Shown: positions 46,677-56,543, counted from the first letter of the stretch. The stretch: 64,000 bases of DNA from Gammaproteobacteria bacterium (ex Lamellibrachia satsuma) (GCA_019623805.1 CP053680.1:1426001-1490000); one strand, 5' to 3'. A program made the numbers and translations. The notes: generated from the letters alone by a model not told the origin.

Positions 46677-47092
46677 TATTTTTTCCTTTAATAAATAATC
46701 TAGATGGCTTTTCCGTGAACACAAGACCTGAATAAGTGTAAGGCTGATCTGCGTCAACCAATATATTATTTTTTTATTGATTTGCTCATTAAATCCCCGT
46801 CCTGTGATACTTCATACCTGCGATATCCTACCGTCCGGATAGGTTAATATCGCCTATGTCGCCGAGTTCCTGACCGTCTTCCCCAAGATGCTGGCGGCGT
46901 TCATCGGAGCTTCCATCACTCATACCTGATAGACCTAAAGAGACATTTCCACCTTGGGTTAACAGCCCAACAATTCCAGGTGAATTCCATCAGATGTCCT
47001 GTTCATTTTACAATTCACTTGCAGGATATTGGTGTAATACATGCTAATCTTCCGTCCAATTTCTTACCCCCGAGCAAAGGAACCTAACCGTC

Positions 47093-48034
47093 ATGCGCCT
47101 GACAACCTCACTCTTTATCCTGATCTCTCTTTCACTCTGCGCCTCCTTTGCGTCCGCTGCCATTATCCATCTTAAAAACGGCGATACCCTGAATGCGCCG
47201 ATCATTGCCGAGACAAATGAGAGCGTGACTCTGCTGCACGACTCCCTCGGCTCAGTCACCATCAACCGTTCACAGATCTCCGAGATTCTCGCAGAGAAGA
47301 AAGTAGGCGCTCCCCAAGCTGACACGCTCAAAAGCGAAGAACCGGCGAAACCCGAAGATCAGGGGTTGCTCGCCAGCGGTTTCATGAAAGACTGGAGTCG
47401 CGAACTCGACATCGGCCTCAGCGGTGCCGAGGGCAACAGTCAGAAATTCAACCTGCACGCCGGTTTCGGCGCCGACTATTCAGATGATGAGGATGTCTGG
47501 AAGTTCCGCACCGCTTACGACTCTGCGCAAAGTGACAACGAAACCTCTCAAAATCAGTTTTTCGCAGATCTGCAAAAAGATTGGCTGCGCCCCGACTCCC
47601 CCTGGTTTATCTATGCGCAAGGCCGCTATGACTGGGATGAGTTCAAGGATTGGGATCACCGGATATCCGGCTCCGGCGGTGTGGGTTACCAGTTCCTCAA
47701 AAACGAGACATGGCTGGTAAAGGGCAAGGCCGGTCTCGGCGGCAACCAGACCTTCGGCGGCAACGACGAAAAGTTCAGCCCGGAAGCGATTCTGGGCCTG
47801 GATGCGGATTGGAAGATCTCCGACAAAGAGTCCTTGTCGATGGGCACCACCTTCTATCCCAACCTGAGAGACAGCGGCGAGTTCCGCAACATCTCAACCC
47901 TCGACTGGAAGATCTCCATGGATGCTGCACTGGGCATCAAGATCGGTCTCTCCAACGAATACGACTCCGAAGCGATTGGAGACACAAAAGAGAACGACTT
48001 CAAATACAACGCATCTCTGGTCTGGGGGCTTTGA
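47093..48034 (+). CDS. DUF481 outer-membrane-type protein (YdiY-like)
   Basis: 313 residues. A signal peptide (LFILISLSLCASFASAA) is followed by a small beta region (IIHLKNGDTLNAPIIAETNESVTLLHDSLG, residue-level match to the DUF3108-like/‘SH3’ start of this family) and then, from about 100, a 200-residue DUF481 barrel-like domain with alternating aromatic strands (WLRPDSPWFIYAQGRYDWDEF, GVGYQFLKNETWLVKGKAG). It ends with a hydrophobic strand (ASLVWGL). The function is unknown; these are probably outer-membrane proteins. It is divergent from the giant gene. Confidence 0.85.
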   Translation: MRLTTSLFILISLSLCASFASAAIIHLKNGDTLNAPIIAETNESVTLLHDSLGSVTINRSQISEILAEKKVGAPQADTLKSEEPAKPEDQGLLASGFMKDWSRELDIGLSGAEGNSQKFNLHAGFGADYSDDEDVWKFRTAYDSAQSDNETSQNQFFADLQKDWLRPDSPWFIYAQGRYDWDEFKDWDHRISGSGGVGYQFLKNETWLVKGKAGLGGNQTFGGNDEKFSPEAILGLDADWKISDKESLSMGTTFYPNLRDSGEFRNISTLDWKISMDAALGIKIGLSNEYDSEAIGDTKENDFKYNASLVWGL

Positions 48035-48359
48035 CCAGGATCACAAAACAGGGCGAGCCTCATAGCTTCGCTTCCCTTGAACTCCTATGATTTCCAGATG
48101 TCGCATCAGGACAGGTGAATGGCGGGTTGTAACCAGAACCATTCAGGTAAAACCCGTAATCTGGCCACACGACAAAGCAACGGAGTGAAGAGTGATGTAT
48201 CAGGATCGAGAACAGAGGAAGCAGCAGGACAGAACCAGGACATCCAGAATGGCTGAATACCGCAGGCGTCATGCCACTGCCTTTTTTCAGATCTTCTCCC
48301 AGATCGCCTACGGAAGTCAGCAGTCAGAACAGGATGAGTTCAAGGCAATACCGCATCAA
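48035..48359. other. Intergenic region, nothing recognised
   Basis: 325 bases between the DUF481 gene and the convergent hydrolase gene. No gene, repeat shared within the window, or strong terminator is visible. Confidence 0.5.
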
Positions 48360-49139
48360 TCAGCGGTTTGAAAGAAACAGCGTTACCTGGCGGGAAAAGG
48401 CATCTGGCTGTTCCGCATAGAGCCAGTGGCCGGCACCGGTCAGTTGTCGCATCCGAGCATACGGAAACAGCGCTTTGATGACAGGACGAGAGTCCGACGA
48501 CACATAATCTGAATTACCGCCATGGATAAACAGCGCCGTCCCTGGAAACCGGGCGGCGGTCACACCGGGAAATCCCAGCAACTCCGGCATCGCGCTTTGC
48601 AACCCGGAGAGGTTCAAGCGCCACTGCCAGTGATTCCCGACATTCACAAGATTCTGCAGCAGATACTGGCGTACTTCCAGGGACGGCACCGATCCCGATA
48701 AAAGGGCATCCGCTGCTCTCCTGCCTGCGAGTCTCTCCAGATCCAACCCGCTCATTGCCTGCAGAATCGGCTGAAAGTTGTCTGGGTAGGTCACCGGTGC
48801 AATATCAGCCACCACCAGTTTCTCCACCCGTTCCGACATATTCAATGCCAGCCACATGGCAACCTTGCCGCCCATGCTGTGACCCAGCAGATGTGCAGTA
48901 TCAAGATGCAGACAATCCATCAGCGCCAGCAGATCGTCAGCCATAGACGGATAGTCCATCTCAGCTGTGTGCTGGGAGCGGCCGTGATTTCTACTGTCTG
49001 GAACGATCAGATGAAACTGCTTCTCCAGCCGTTTGACTATACCCATCCAGTTGGCCGAAGAACCAAACAGGCCGTGCAACAGGATCAGCGTCGGTAAGGC
49101 CGGGTCACCCGCTTCGCGATAGTAGAGTTCAACAGGCAT
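48360..49139 (-). CDS. Alpha/beta hydrolase (YbfF-like esterase)
   Basis: 259 residues. The oxyanion motif is LLHGLFGSSANW, the nucleophile elbow GHSMGGKVAMWLAL (Ser near residue 95), and the catalytic His lies in TGAGHWLYAEQP near the C terminus. DSRNHGRS and VVADIAPVTYP are strongly reminiscent of the YbfF/esterase subgroup acting on acyl esters. It is cytoplasmic, with no signal peptide, and stands alone. Substrate cannot be told from sequence. Confidence 0.88.
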   Translation of the reverse strand: MPVELYYREAGDPALPTLILLHGLFGSSANWMGIVKRLEKQFHLIVPDSRNHGRSQHTAEMDYPSMADDLLALMDCLHLDTAHLLGHSMGGKVAMWLALNMSERVEKLVVADIAPVTYPDNFQPILQAMSGLDLERLAGRRAADALLSGSVPSLEVRQYLLQNLVNVGNHWQWRLNLSGLQSAMPELLGFPGVTAARFPGTALFIHGGNSDYVSSDSRPVIKALFPYARMRQLTGAGHWLYAEQPDAFSRQVTLFLSNR

Positions 49140-49196
49140 CGAAGATCAACGTTTCAGAATCAGTAGTCAGGACTTGGCCCAAAATCAGCACCGTTT

Positions 49197-49721
49197 CTAT
49201 TCTCGCCATGAATCCTTGTTTTTGGGTAGCCGGTGAAAATCATCAATTACGATTACCTTGTGAGGCACCACACTGTCCCACACCCAAAAGACAAGATTCT
49301 TCCCATTCTCAGGGGCATTTTTTGCATAGGACGGGACAATAATGCCGGCAACCTCGTCTTCGATGAGTCGTTTGGACATTGCCCAACTGGGTGGCACCCG
49401 GCCCACTCCAGCCGGCATTTCCCAAGGACATGCTAAATCGCCTAAATCAATCCCCAGTGCGCCTCTCTCTTCTGGAATAGTAAGATCCATGATGTCCTGG
49501 CAATCCACCTCATAAGTGCACAACGTGGCAGGTTGAGGGCGATGAGGAAATCCCTGGTGGTATTCAGCCAGTGCCGCAGTCTCAGTCAGGGAAGTATAGA
49601 GTGCAGACACGCCTTTTGGATTGAACCGGCCGCCGTGACGTTTGGCGCCATCTCCTGAGAGGGAATCGAATGACCAATAAGGATTATGTGCGCGATAGAC
49701 CCATCCCTGGAAATGGATCAT
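49197..49721 (-). CDS. RES domain toxin
   Basis: 174 residues with the RES fold: an early aromatic segment (WVYRAHNPYWSFDSLSGDGA), the conserved Arg in GGRFNPKGVSALYTS and the conserved Glu in TAALAEYHQG. Toxins of this family degrade NAD+ in the target cell (known for RES toxins such as Res and MbcT). Its start codon overlaps the stop of the antitoxin gene (TAATG), giving the usual antitoxin-first operon. Confidence 0.9.
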   Translation of the reverse strand: MIHFQGWVYRAHNPYWSFDSLSGDGAKRHGGRFNPKGVSALYTSLTETAALAEYHQGFPHRPQPATLCTYEVDCQDIMDLTIPEERGALGIDLGDLACPWEMPAGVGRVPPSWAMSKRLIEDEVAGIIVPSYAKNAPENGKNLVFWVWDSVVPHKVIVIDDFHRLPKNKDSWRE

Positions 49722-50080
49722 TAAGCAAATCCCCCTTCCGCAATGCGATCGATATATTGCATAACCAGATCAGCATGCCCTTGCTTGACCAGTGCTTCAG
49801 CAGTGAGATCCCCGAAACCCGGTATACCTTCAGAGCGATACCAGGCAAAAGCCTGGAAAGGGGTGCCACACCATGGGGTTACCCGGTTAATGATCATGAC
49901 CAGATCCCGCAGGCGTTTCTGTGATGATTTCGAATGCACCCGGCCTTTCTTGCTGACCGCATCGACGGACAGACCCGTGAGTTGTGCCACCTCTTTAATG
50001 GTGGTGTGGAATTCGTCAGCCACCATCCTGGGGTTTACAAACCCCTGGGGATCAATCAATTTTTGCGCCAGCACACTCAT
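49721..50080 (-). CDS. Xre/MbcA/ParS-type antitoxin with DUF2384
   Basis: 119 residues. A helix-turn-helix-like N-terminal half (EVAQLTGLSVDAVSKKGR, near 35-50) precedes the DUF2384 toxin-binding domain, with LRDLVMIINRVTPWCG, AFAWYRSEGIPGFG and LTAEALVKQG. It would bind and neutralise the RES toxin and repress the pair's promoter. AGGCGG lies 6 bases upstream of the ATG. Confidence 0.9.
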   Translation of the reverse strand: MSVLAQKLIDPQGFVNPRMVADEFHTTIKEVAQLTGLSVDAVSKKGRVHSKSSQKRLRDLVMIINRVTPWCGTPFQAFAWYRSEGIPGFGDLTAEALVKQGHADLVMQYIDRIAEGGFA

Positions 50081-50163
50081 TTTTTGCCGCCTATATTGCC
50101 CATCAATATAGTCAAATTATAGGGCATGTTAGTTATTTGTACAGAGGGCAGGCAAAGCAGCGC

Positions 50164-51894
50164 TTACTTTTTCCGCCGCGTGGGGGGCAACAGATCGGTG
50201 ATCGTCCCTTCAGCCATCTCGGCGGCAAAGCAGATGGTCTCGTTAAGGGTCGGATGGGGATGGATCGTCAATCCGATATCCTCTGCATCTGCTCCCATCT
50301 CCAGCGCCAACACGGTTTCACCGATCAGCTCCCCGGCGTTAGGACCCGTGATACCTGCGCCAAGAATGCGTTTGGTCTTTGGATCGAAGAGCAACTTTGT
50401 CAGCCCGTCATCCCGTCCGATGCCCAAGGCACGGCCACTTGCGGCCCAGGGAAAAACCCCCTTTTCGTACTCGATACCCTCAGCCTTGGCCGCTGTCTCT
50501 GTCAGCCCCATCCAAGCGACTTCCGGGTCAGTGTAGGCCACAGAGGGGATGGTCATGGGGTCGAAAGAGGCGGGCAGACCGGCGATCACCTCTGCAGCCA
50601 CCTTCGCTTCATGGGTCGCCTTATGCGCCAGCATCGGTTGACCAACCACATCGCCGATGGCGTAGATATTGGGAACGTTGGTGCGCATGTGCTCGTCCAC
50701 CGGGATGAATCCGTGTTCGTCCACCGAGATACCTGCGGCTTCGGCGTTGATCTGCTTGCCGTTCGGACTGCGACCGACAGCCACCAGCACCTTGTCGTAG
50801 ACCTGCGGTTTGTCCGGCGCCTGCTTGCCTTCGAAACTGACCTTCAGCCCCTGTTTCTGAGCCATGATCTCGGTCACCCTGGTGCCGAGCATGATGCGGT
50901 TGTAGCGCTTCTTAATACGTTTCTGCAGCGGGCGCACCAGATCCTTATCACAACCGGGGATCAGGCTATCCTGCAGTTCCACTACATCGATCTCGCTGCC
51001 GAAGGTGCCGTAGACCGTCGCCATCTCCAGACCGATGATCCCGCCCCCGAGCACCAGTAAACGTTTCGGCACGTCCGCCAGTTCCAGGGCGCCAGTGGAG
51101 TCGATCAGGCGCGGATCGTCGTTGGGAAAACCGGGGATCTGCACCGCGCTGGAGCCACAGGCGATGATCGCATCGGTAAAGGCGATGGAGGTCACACCTT
51201 CTGCCGTATTCACGGAGATCCGGTTGGGGGATTCAAATCGTGCAATCCCCTGCACCAACTCAACCTTGCGCTGCTTGGCAAGCTGCACCAATCCACCGGT
51301 GAGACGGGTTACCACCTTATCCTTGCCGGCCCGCAGCTTGTCGATGTCCACCTTGGGTTTCCCGAAGCTGATCCCCATGCTCTCCATCTCTGCCGCTTCA
51401 TTGATGACATCCGCGGCATGCAGCAGCGCTTTCGAGGGGATACAGCCAACATTGAGACAGACACCACCCAGAGCAGCGTAGCGTTCGATCATCACCACCC
51501 GTTTGCCCAGGTCGGCGGCACGAAAGGCGGCGGTATAACCACCGGGCCCCGCACCCAGCACCACCACATCGGTCTGGAGATCCGCCGTCCCTTTAACCGC
51601 TTCTGAGACCGGTGCGGCAGTCGACTCATGTTTCGTCGTTTCCGTTTCACCGGCTGCCAGTTCGAGGGTCAGGATCGGCGCGCCTTGGGATATCCTGTCG
51701 CCAGCCTTAACCCTGATCTCCTTCACCCGACCGACGTGGGGTGAGGGAATATCCATCGTTGCCTTGTCGCTCTCAAGGGTAATCAGAGAGTCTTCCGCCT
51801 CGACGTTGTCACCTGGCGATACCAGTACCTCGATGATATCGACCTGGTCAAAATCACCAATATCGGGCAGTGTGACTTCAACGAAGTTACTCAT
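50164..51894 (-). CDS. lpdA: Dihydrolipoyl dehydrogenase with N-terminal lipoyl domain
   Basis: 576 residues, longer than a plain E3 because of an N-terminal lipoyl domain (lipoylated Lys in ESDKATMDIPSP, about residue 44) and a linker to about 110. The FAD site is VVLGAGPGGYTAAFRAADLG, the redox disulfide GGVCLNVGCIPSK, the NAD site LGGGIIGLEMATVYGTFG and the C-terminal His-Glu pair HPHPTLNE. It reoxidises the dihydrolipoyl groups of the pyruvate dehydrogenase complex. It is last in the aceE-aceF-(CxxC protein)-lpdA cluster; the 240-base gap before it contains a dispersed repeat. Confidence 0.96.
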   Translation of the reverse strand: MSNFVEVTLPDIGDFDQVDIIEVLVSPGDNVEAEDSLITLESDKATMDIPSPHVGRVKEIRVKAGDRISQGAPILTLELAAGETETTKHESTAAPVSEAVKGTADLQTDVVVLGAGPGGYTAAFRAADLGKRVVMIERYAALGGVCLNVGCIPSKALLHAADVINEAAEMESMGISFGKPKVDIDKLRAGKDKVVTRLTGGLVQLAKQRKVELVQGIARFESPNRISVNTAEGVTSIAFTDAIIACGSSAVQIPGFPNDDPRLIDSTGALELADVPKRLLVLGGGIIGLEMATVYGTFGSEIDVVELQDSLIPGCDKDLVRPLQKRIKKRYNRIMLGTRVTEIMAQKQGLKVSFEGKQAPDKPQVYDKVLVAVGRSPNGKQINAEAAGISVDEHGFIPVDEHMRTNVPNIYAIGDVVGQPMLAHKATHEAKVAAEVIAGLPASFDPMTIPSVAYTDPEVAWMGLTETAAKAEGIEYEKGVFPWAASGRALGIGRDDGLTKLLFDPKTKRILGAGITGPNAGELIGETVLALEMGADAEDIGLTIHPHPTLNETICFAAEMAEGTITDLLPPTRRKK

Positions 51895-51936
51895 GTTCTA
51901 TCCTCGGAACAGGTTGAAGGCAGCGCAGGGCGATGC

Positions 51937-52053
51937 CGTTAATTTGTATTATTGTCATCTTGACCATAGGGAGAGATCTCAGACTACAGGGCTCATAACA
52001 GGTTTTGAGGTATGAGATTTCTCACTACGTTCGAAATGACAGTTGATCAGAGG
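51937..52053. repeat. Dispersed element, copy 2 (short form)
   Basis: It shares tcatcttgaccatagggagagatct and gatttctcactacgttcga with the copies at 17.8 and 61.3 kb, then continues straight to aatgacagttgatcagag. The 41-base block found in the other two copies is absent, and the junction is clean. It is inserted within the pyruvate dehydrogenase cluster, between the CxxC gene and lpdA. Confidence 0.75.
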
Positions 52054-52135
52054 TTCCTGCAATTCAGGATCCATATAGTTTCTCTGCCATGTTCATCTGT
52101 TTTCAGACCAGCGTCGGCGGGGGTATTTTTCGCGT

Positions 52136-52426
52136 TTACCCGAACAAATCAAGATCGATCTTCGAACGCTCCAACACTTCCTGAACCTGCAGCCGCTTCT
52201 GTCCGGCAGCAACGGCCATCACCTTTGCCAAGACCTCGGACAATTCACCTTTGCTGACCTGCGCGTCTTTTGCCTGCTGCAGATAGTAGTCCGTGCAGGG
52301 AGCGCAGTTCATTGCCATCGCTGCCGCCAACCCTACCAGCACCTCACTCTTCCGGTCGAGATAGCGGTTATTGTGGGTTGACTCATAAAAGGCATCGTAG
52401 AGCGCTTTTTGTTCGGCGTTCAACAT
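52136..52426 (-). CDS. AhpD-like (carboxymuconolactone decarboxylase family) protein
   Basis: 96 residues, all helical, with the family motif VLVGLAAAMAMNCAPCTDYYLQQA; the CxxC pair is the redox centre in AhpD. The His that follows the second Cys by four positions in AhpD is Tyr here. In mycobacteria AhpD takes electrons from a lipoylated acyltransferase and Lpd to reduce a peroxiredoxin. The position between aceF and lpdA makes the same coupling likely here. True decarboxylase activity is unlikely in so short a protein. Confidence 0.85.
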   Translation of the reverse strand: MLNAEQKALYDAFYESTHNNRYLDRKSEVLVGLAAAMAMNCAPCTDYYLQQAKDAQVSKGELSEVLAKVMAVAAGQKRLQVQEVLERSKIDLDLFG

Positions 52427-52488
52427 GCTCGGTTCCTTTTGAAAAACGGACTCTGCACATTGTACGTCATTCCCGGAGAAACGAACGA

Positions 52489-53820
52489 TCAGAGCAAAAG
52501 TCGCCGGATCTCGGAAAGCAAACCACCCAACAGTGTCGTGAAACGCACACCGTCTGCACCATCGATCACCCGGTGGTCATAAGAGAGTGAGAGCGGCAGC
52601 ATCAGGCGCGGCTGGAACTCATTGCCATCCCAGACCGGCTTCATGGAAGCGCGGGAGACACCCAGGATCGCCACTTCCGGCGCGTTGACGATCGGTGTAA
52701 AAGCCGTGCCGCCGATACCGCCCAGACTGGAGATGGAGAAACACCCACCCTGCATATCAGCAGGTAGCAGCTTGCCGTCACGCGCTCGGCCACTCACTGC
52801 CATCAACTCTTTCGCCAGCTCGAATACGCCCTTTTTATCCACATCCCGGATCACCGGCACCACCAGTCCGTTGGGGGTGTCCACCGCCACGCCGATGTGG
52901 ATATAGTTCCGATAGATCAGGCTTTCACCATCCGCTGATATCGCAGCATTCAGGGTCGGCATCTCTTTCAGGGCCGCCGCCACCGCCTTCATCAGGAACG
53001 GCATGAAGGTAAGCCGGATATCCTGTTTTAACGCCACCTCCTTCTGCGCCTTGCGGAATGCCTCCAGCTCTGTGATATCCGACTCATCGAACTGAGTGAC
53101 ATGGGGTACCGTCAACCAGCAACGATGCAAATGAGCGCCGCTGAGTTTCTTGATGCGTCCCAGAGGCTGGGTATCGATTTCGCCAAACCGGGCGTAGTCC
53201 ACCTCCGGTCCCGCAGGCATCTCAAACGGGGAACCTGTCACACGTGCCGGCTGGCCACCCTTGAGGGATTTCTTGACAAAACCCTGCACATCATCCTTGG
53301 TCACCCGCCCCTTGGGACCGCTACCCTGCACCAGTGACAGCTCCACACCCAGCTCTCGGGCGAATCTGCGCACAGCCGGGCTGGCGTGTGCCTTGCGATC
53401 AGTTTTGACGGCGGGACTGTTCGGCACCGGCGGCGCACTCGCGGCCTTCTCACCGGGAATACGCTTACCGGTGACATCGCGTTGACTGGCCGGTGCGGGA
53501 GCCTGCACGGCTTCAATCTCTTCAGCTGCGGGCGCGGGTGATGAGACACTCTGATCCGGTGCCGTCTCCGCAGCCACATCATCAAGTTCCAGGACCGCTA
53601 TTTTTTGATCCTGGCCGATACGATCCCCAACCTTGATGAAGAGCGCCTGCACCACCCCGGGATGGGGTGAGGGGATCTCCATGGTGGCCTTGTCACTCTC
53701 CAGAGTGAGCAGCGAATCCTCAACAGACACCCGGTCCCCCACGGAGACCAGCAGCTCGATTACCTCGACTTCATCGAAATCGCCAATATCGGGCAACAAT
53801 ATTTCGGTCGTTTTACCCAC
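52489..53820 (-). CDS. aceF: Dihydrolipoamide acetyltransferase (E2 of pyruvate dehydrogenase)
   Basis: 443 residues with a GTG start and GAGG 8 bases upstream. There is one lipoyl domain (Lys in ESDKATMEIPSP), whereas E. coli has three; then an Ala/Pro linker (90-145) and the E1/E3-binding domain (ASPAVRRFARELGVELSLV, GPKGRVTKDDV). The acetyltransferase domain follows, with the catalytic His in SYDHRVIDGADG near the C terminus. It forms the core of the complex made with aceE upstream and lpdA downstream. Confidence 0.96.
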   Translation of the reverse strand: MGKTTEILLPDIGDFDEVEVIELLVSVGDRVSVEDSLLTLESDKATMEIPSPHPGVVQALFIKVGDRIGQDQKIAVLELDDVAAETAPDQSVSSPAPAAEEIEAVQAPAPASQRDVTGKRIPGEKAASAPPVPNSPAVKTDRKAHASPAVRRFARELGVELSLVQGSGPKGRVTKDDVQGFVKKSLKGGQPARVTGSPFEMPAGPEVDYARFGEIDTQPLGRIKKLSGAHLHRCWLTVPHVTQFDESDITELEAFRKAQKEVALKQDIRLTFMPFLMKAVAAALKEMPTLNAAISADGESLIYRNYIHIGVAVDTPNGLVVPVIRDVDKKGVFELAKELMAVSGRARDGKLLPADMQGGCFSISSLGGIGGTAFTPIVNAPEVAILGVSRASMKPVWDGNEFQPRLMLPLSLSYDHRVIDGADGVRFTTLLGGLLSEIRRLLL

Positions 53821-53888
53821 GTTGTTTCCTCTGCCGCATAGCGGAAAATTCTCTTCAGGGATATCGATAGATACCCCGTGTCCGGTTT

Positions 53889-56543
53889 TTATACCGTCGT
53901 TGGATTCGGCTTTTCCGGATCGATCTTGTACTTTTTGATCGCCTTGCTGACATTGGAGAGATCGATCTCCCCGTCATCCGCCAACATCTTGAGAGCGGCA
54001 ACAACGATGTAGTAGCGATTCACCTCGAAAAACTTCCGCAGCTGGCTGCGCATATCACTGCGGCCGAAACCATCGGTGCCCAACACGCTGTAGCTCGCCT
54101 TCACGAAGGGGCGGATCTGATCCGCATAGCTGCGCAGATAGTCAGTGGCCGCCACCACAGGGCCCTTGGCATCTGCCAAGAGACCCTCAACATAGCCGTT
54201 GCGAGGGGTTTCGTCCGGATGCAACATGTTCCAGCGCTCCACATCGAGACCGTCTCGGCGCAGTTCGTTGAAACTGGTGACACTCCAAACATCCGCAGAG
54301 ATACTGAAGTCCTTTTCCAGCAGCTCGGCCGCCGCGATTACCTCTCGCAGGATCGCACCACTGCCCAGCAACTGGACCCGTTTTTTGCGCTTGCCGCCCT
54401 TCTGGAACAAGTACATCCCGTTCACGATACCGCTCTCAGCACCCTCCGGCATGGCGGGTTGCAGATAGTTCTCGTTCATCACGGTGATGTAGTAAAAAAT
54501 ACTCTCCTGTTCCTGATACATGCGCCGCATGCCATCCTGCACGATCACCGTCATCTCGAAGGCAAACGCTGGATCATAGGCGACACAGTTGGGGATGGTG
54601 GCCGCCATCAGGTGGCTGTGGCCGTCCTGGTGCTGCAACCCTTCTCCCGCCAGGGTGGTACGCCCGGCGGTGCCACCAATGAGAAAACCCTTCGCCTGCA
54701 TATCGCCGGCAGCCCAGGCCAGATCTCCGATACGCTGAAAACCAAACATCGAGTAGTAGATGTAGAACGGGATCATGGTGGTCCCGTGATTACTGTAAGC
54801 GGTGGCGGCTGCAATCCAGGAGGACATAGCGCCCGCCTCGTTGATGCCTTCCTGCAGGATCTGTCCCTTCTTGTCCTCCCGGTAATACATCACCTGGTCC
54901 GCGTCCACAGGTTCGTAGAGCTGCCCCACGGAGGAGTAGATGCCCAACTGGCGGAACATGCCTTCCATACCGAAGGTACGCGCCTCATCAGGGATGATCG
55001 GCACCACCTGCTTGCCCAGTTTCTTGTCACGAATCAGCATATTGAGCAGGCGCACAAAGGCCATGGTGGTGGACTGCTCACGATCTCCACTCCCTTCCAG
55101 CAGCGCCTTGAAATGGGAAAGATCGGGCACCTCCACCGGTGCAACCTCAGTGCGGCGCTGCGGCAGATAGCCGCCCAACGTCTGGCGGCGCCCATGCATA
55201 TACTGCATCTCAGGACTCTCTGATGGCGGCTTGTAGAAGGGTGCCGCGCCAATCTGATCGTCGGAGATCGGGATATTGAAACGATCACGGAACGCCTTCA
55301 GCGCCGCCTCGCCCATCTTCTTCTGCGAGTGGGTGATGTTCTGCCCTTCACCGGCAACCCCCATGCCGTAACCCTTCACCGTCTTGGCCAGGATTACCGT
55401 CGGCTGCCCCTTGTGAGCAGTCGCTTCAGCGTAAGCGGCATAGACTTTATGAGGATCGTGACCGCCGCGATTGAGGCGCCAGATCTCTTCATCGGTCATG
55501 TTGGCGACCATATCCTGCAACTCCGGGTATTTTCCGAAGAAGTGCTCGCGGGTATAAGAGCCGCCTTTTGCCTTATAGGCTTGATAGTCACCATCCACGC
55601 ACTCTTCCATGCGTTTCAGCAGGTGGCCACTCTTGTCTTTGGCGATCAGGGGATCCCAGTAACCACCCCACACCACCTTGATCACGTTCCAGCCTGCGCC
55701 GCGATAGACCGCTTCCAGCTCCTGGATGATCTTGCCGTTGCCCCGTACAGGCCCATCGAGTCGTTGCAGATTGCAGTTCACCACAAAGACCAGGTTATCG
55801 AGACGTTCCCGCCCGGCGAGAGAGATGGCGCCCAGCGCCTCCGGTTCGTCCATCTCACCGTCACCGCAGAAGGCCCAGACCTTACGGTTCTCGGTGTTGG
55901 ATAAACCCCGGTCGTGGAGATAACGCATGAAACGCGCCTGATAGATCGCCATCAGCGGGCCGAGTCCCATCGAGACAGTGGGAAACTGCCAGAAACCCGG
56001 CATCAGCCAGGGGTGCGGATAAGAGGAGAGACCTTGACCATCGACCTCCTGGCGAAAACTGTAGAGCTGATCCTCGCTGATGCGCCCTTCAAGATAGGCC
56101 CGCGCATAGACGCCTGGAGCCGAGTGTCCCTGAAAAAAGATCAGGTCACCTTCACTATTCTTGTTCGATGCGTGGAAGAAGTGGTTGAAACCCACGTCGA
56201 ACAGGGTGGCAACAGAGGCAAAACTGGAGATATGTCCACCCAGTTCAGTGGAGATCCGGTTCGCCTGCACCACCATCGCCATGGCATTCCAGCGAATGAA
56301 TGAACGGATGCGGCGCTCCAGGGCCCGATCACCGGGGAACCGCCGCTGTTGGCTGACCGGGATAGTATTCACATAGGCCGTATTGGCGCTGAATGGCAGA
56401 TGCGCACCGGAACGGCGAGCCTTATCCACCAGCTTTTCTATCAAAAAGTGGGCCCGCTCAACCCCTTCATTTTCCAATACTGCTTCAAGAGCATCGAGCC
56501 ACTCTTCAGTCTCCAGGGGGTCGATATCGGGTCTTGTCGTCAT
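53889..56543 (-). CDS. aceE: Pyruvate dehydrogenase E1 component (homodimeric)
   Basis: 884 residues from MTTRPDIDPLETEEW, the usual AceE start; a longer frame lacks similarity. The thiamine diphosphate motif is GDGEMDEPE (about residue 227) running to NCNLQRLDGPVRGN. The substrate-end motifs HSQKKMGEAALKAFRDRF and TTLAGEGLQHQDGHSH are intact. It decarboxylates pyruvate and acetylates the lipoyl group of AceF. It heads the cluster; about 290 bases lie upstream before the next gene, with no obvious operator. Confidence 0.97.
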   Translation of the reverse strand: MTTRPDIDPLETEEWLDALEAVLENEGVERAHFLIEKLVDKARRSGAHLPFSANTAYVNTIPVSQQRRFPGDRALERRIRSFIRWNAMAMVVQANRISTELGGHISSFASVATLFDVGFNHFFHASNKNSEGDLIFFQGHSAPGVYARAYLEGRISEDQLYSFRQEVDGQGLSSYPHPWLMPGFWQFPTVSMGLGPLMAIYQARFMRYLHDRGLSNTENRKVWAFCGDGEMDEPEALGAISLAGRERLDNLVFVVNCNLQRLDGPVRGNGKIIQELEAVYRGAGWNVIKVVWGGYWDPLIAKDKSGHLLKRMEECVDGDYQAYKAKGGSYTREHFFGKYPELQDMVANMTDEEIWRLNRGGHDPHKVYAAYAEATAHKGQPTVILAKTVKGYGMGVAGEGQNITHSQKKMGEAALKAFRDRFNIPISDDQIGAAPFYKPPSESPEMQYMHGRRQTLGGYLPQRRTEVAPVEVPDLSHFKALLEGSGDREQSTTMAFVRLLNMLIRDKKLGKQVVPIIPDEARTFGMEGMFRQLGIYSSVGQLYEPVDADQVMYYREDKKGQILQEGINEAGAMSSWIAAATAYSNHGTTMIPFYIYYSMFGFQRIGDLAWAAGDMQAKGFLIGGTAGRTTLAGEGLQHQDGHSHLMAATIPNCVAYDPAFAFEMTVIVQDGMRRMYQEQESIFYYITVMNENYLQPAMPEGAESGIVNGMYLFQKGGKRKKRVQLLGSGAILREVIAAAELLEKDFSISADVWSVTSFNELRRDGLDVERWNMLHPDETPRNGYVEGLLADAKGPVVAATDYLRSYADQIRPFVKASYSVLGTDGFGRSDMRSQLRKFFEVNRYYIVVAALKMLADDGEIDLSNVSKAIKKYKIDPEKPNPTTV

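Noticed and set aside
46846..46929. Short + strand frame reading AYVAEFLTVFPKMLAAFIGAS
   Set aside because: Looks a little like the end of a membrane protein, but only 27 codons follow an in-frame stop and no family is identifiable; not listed as a pseudogene.
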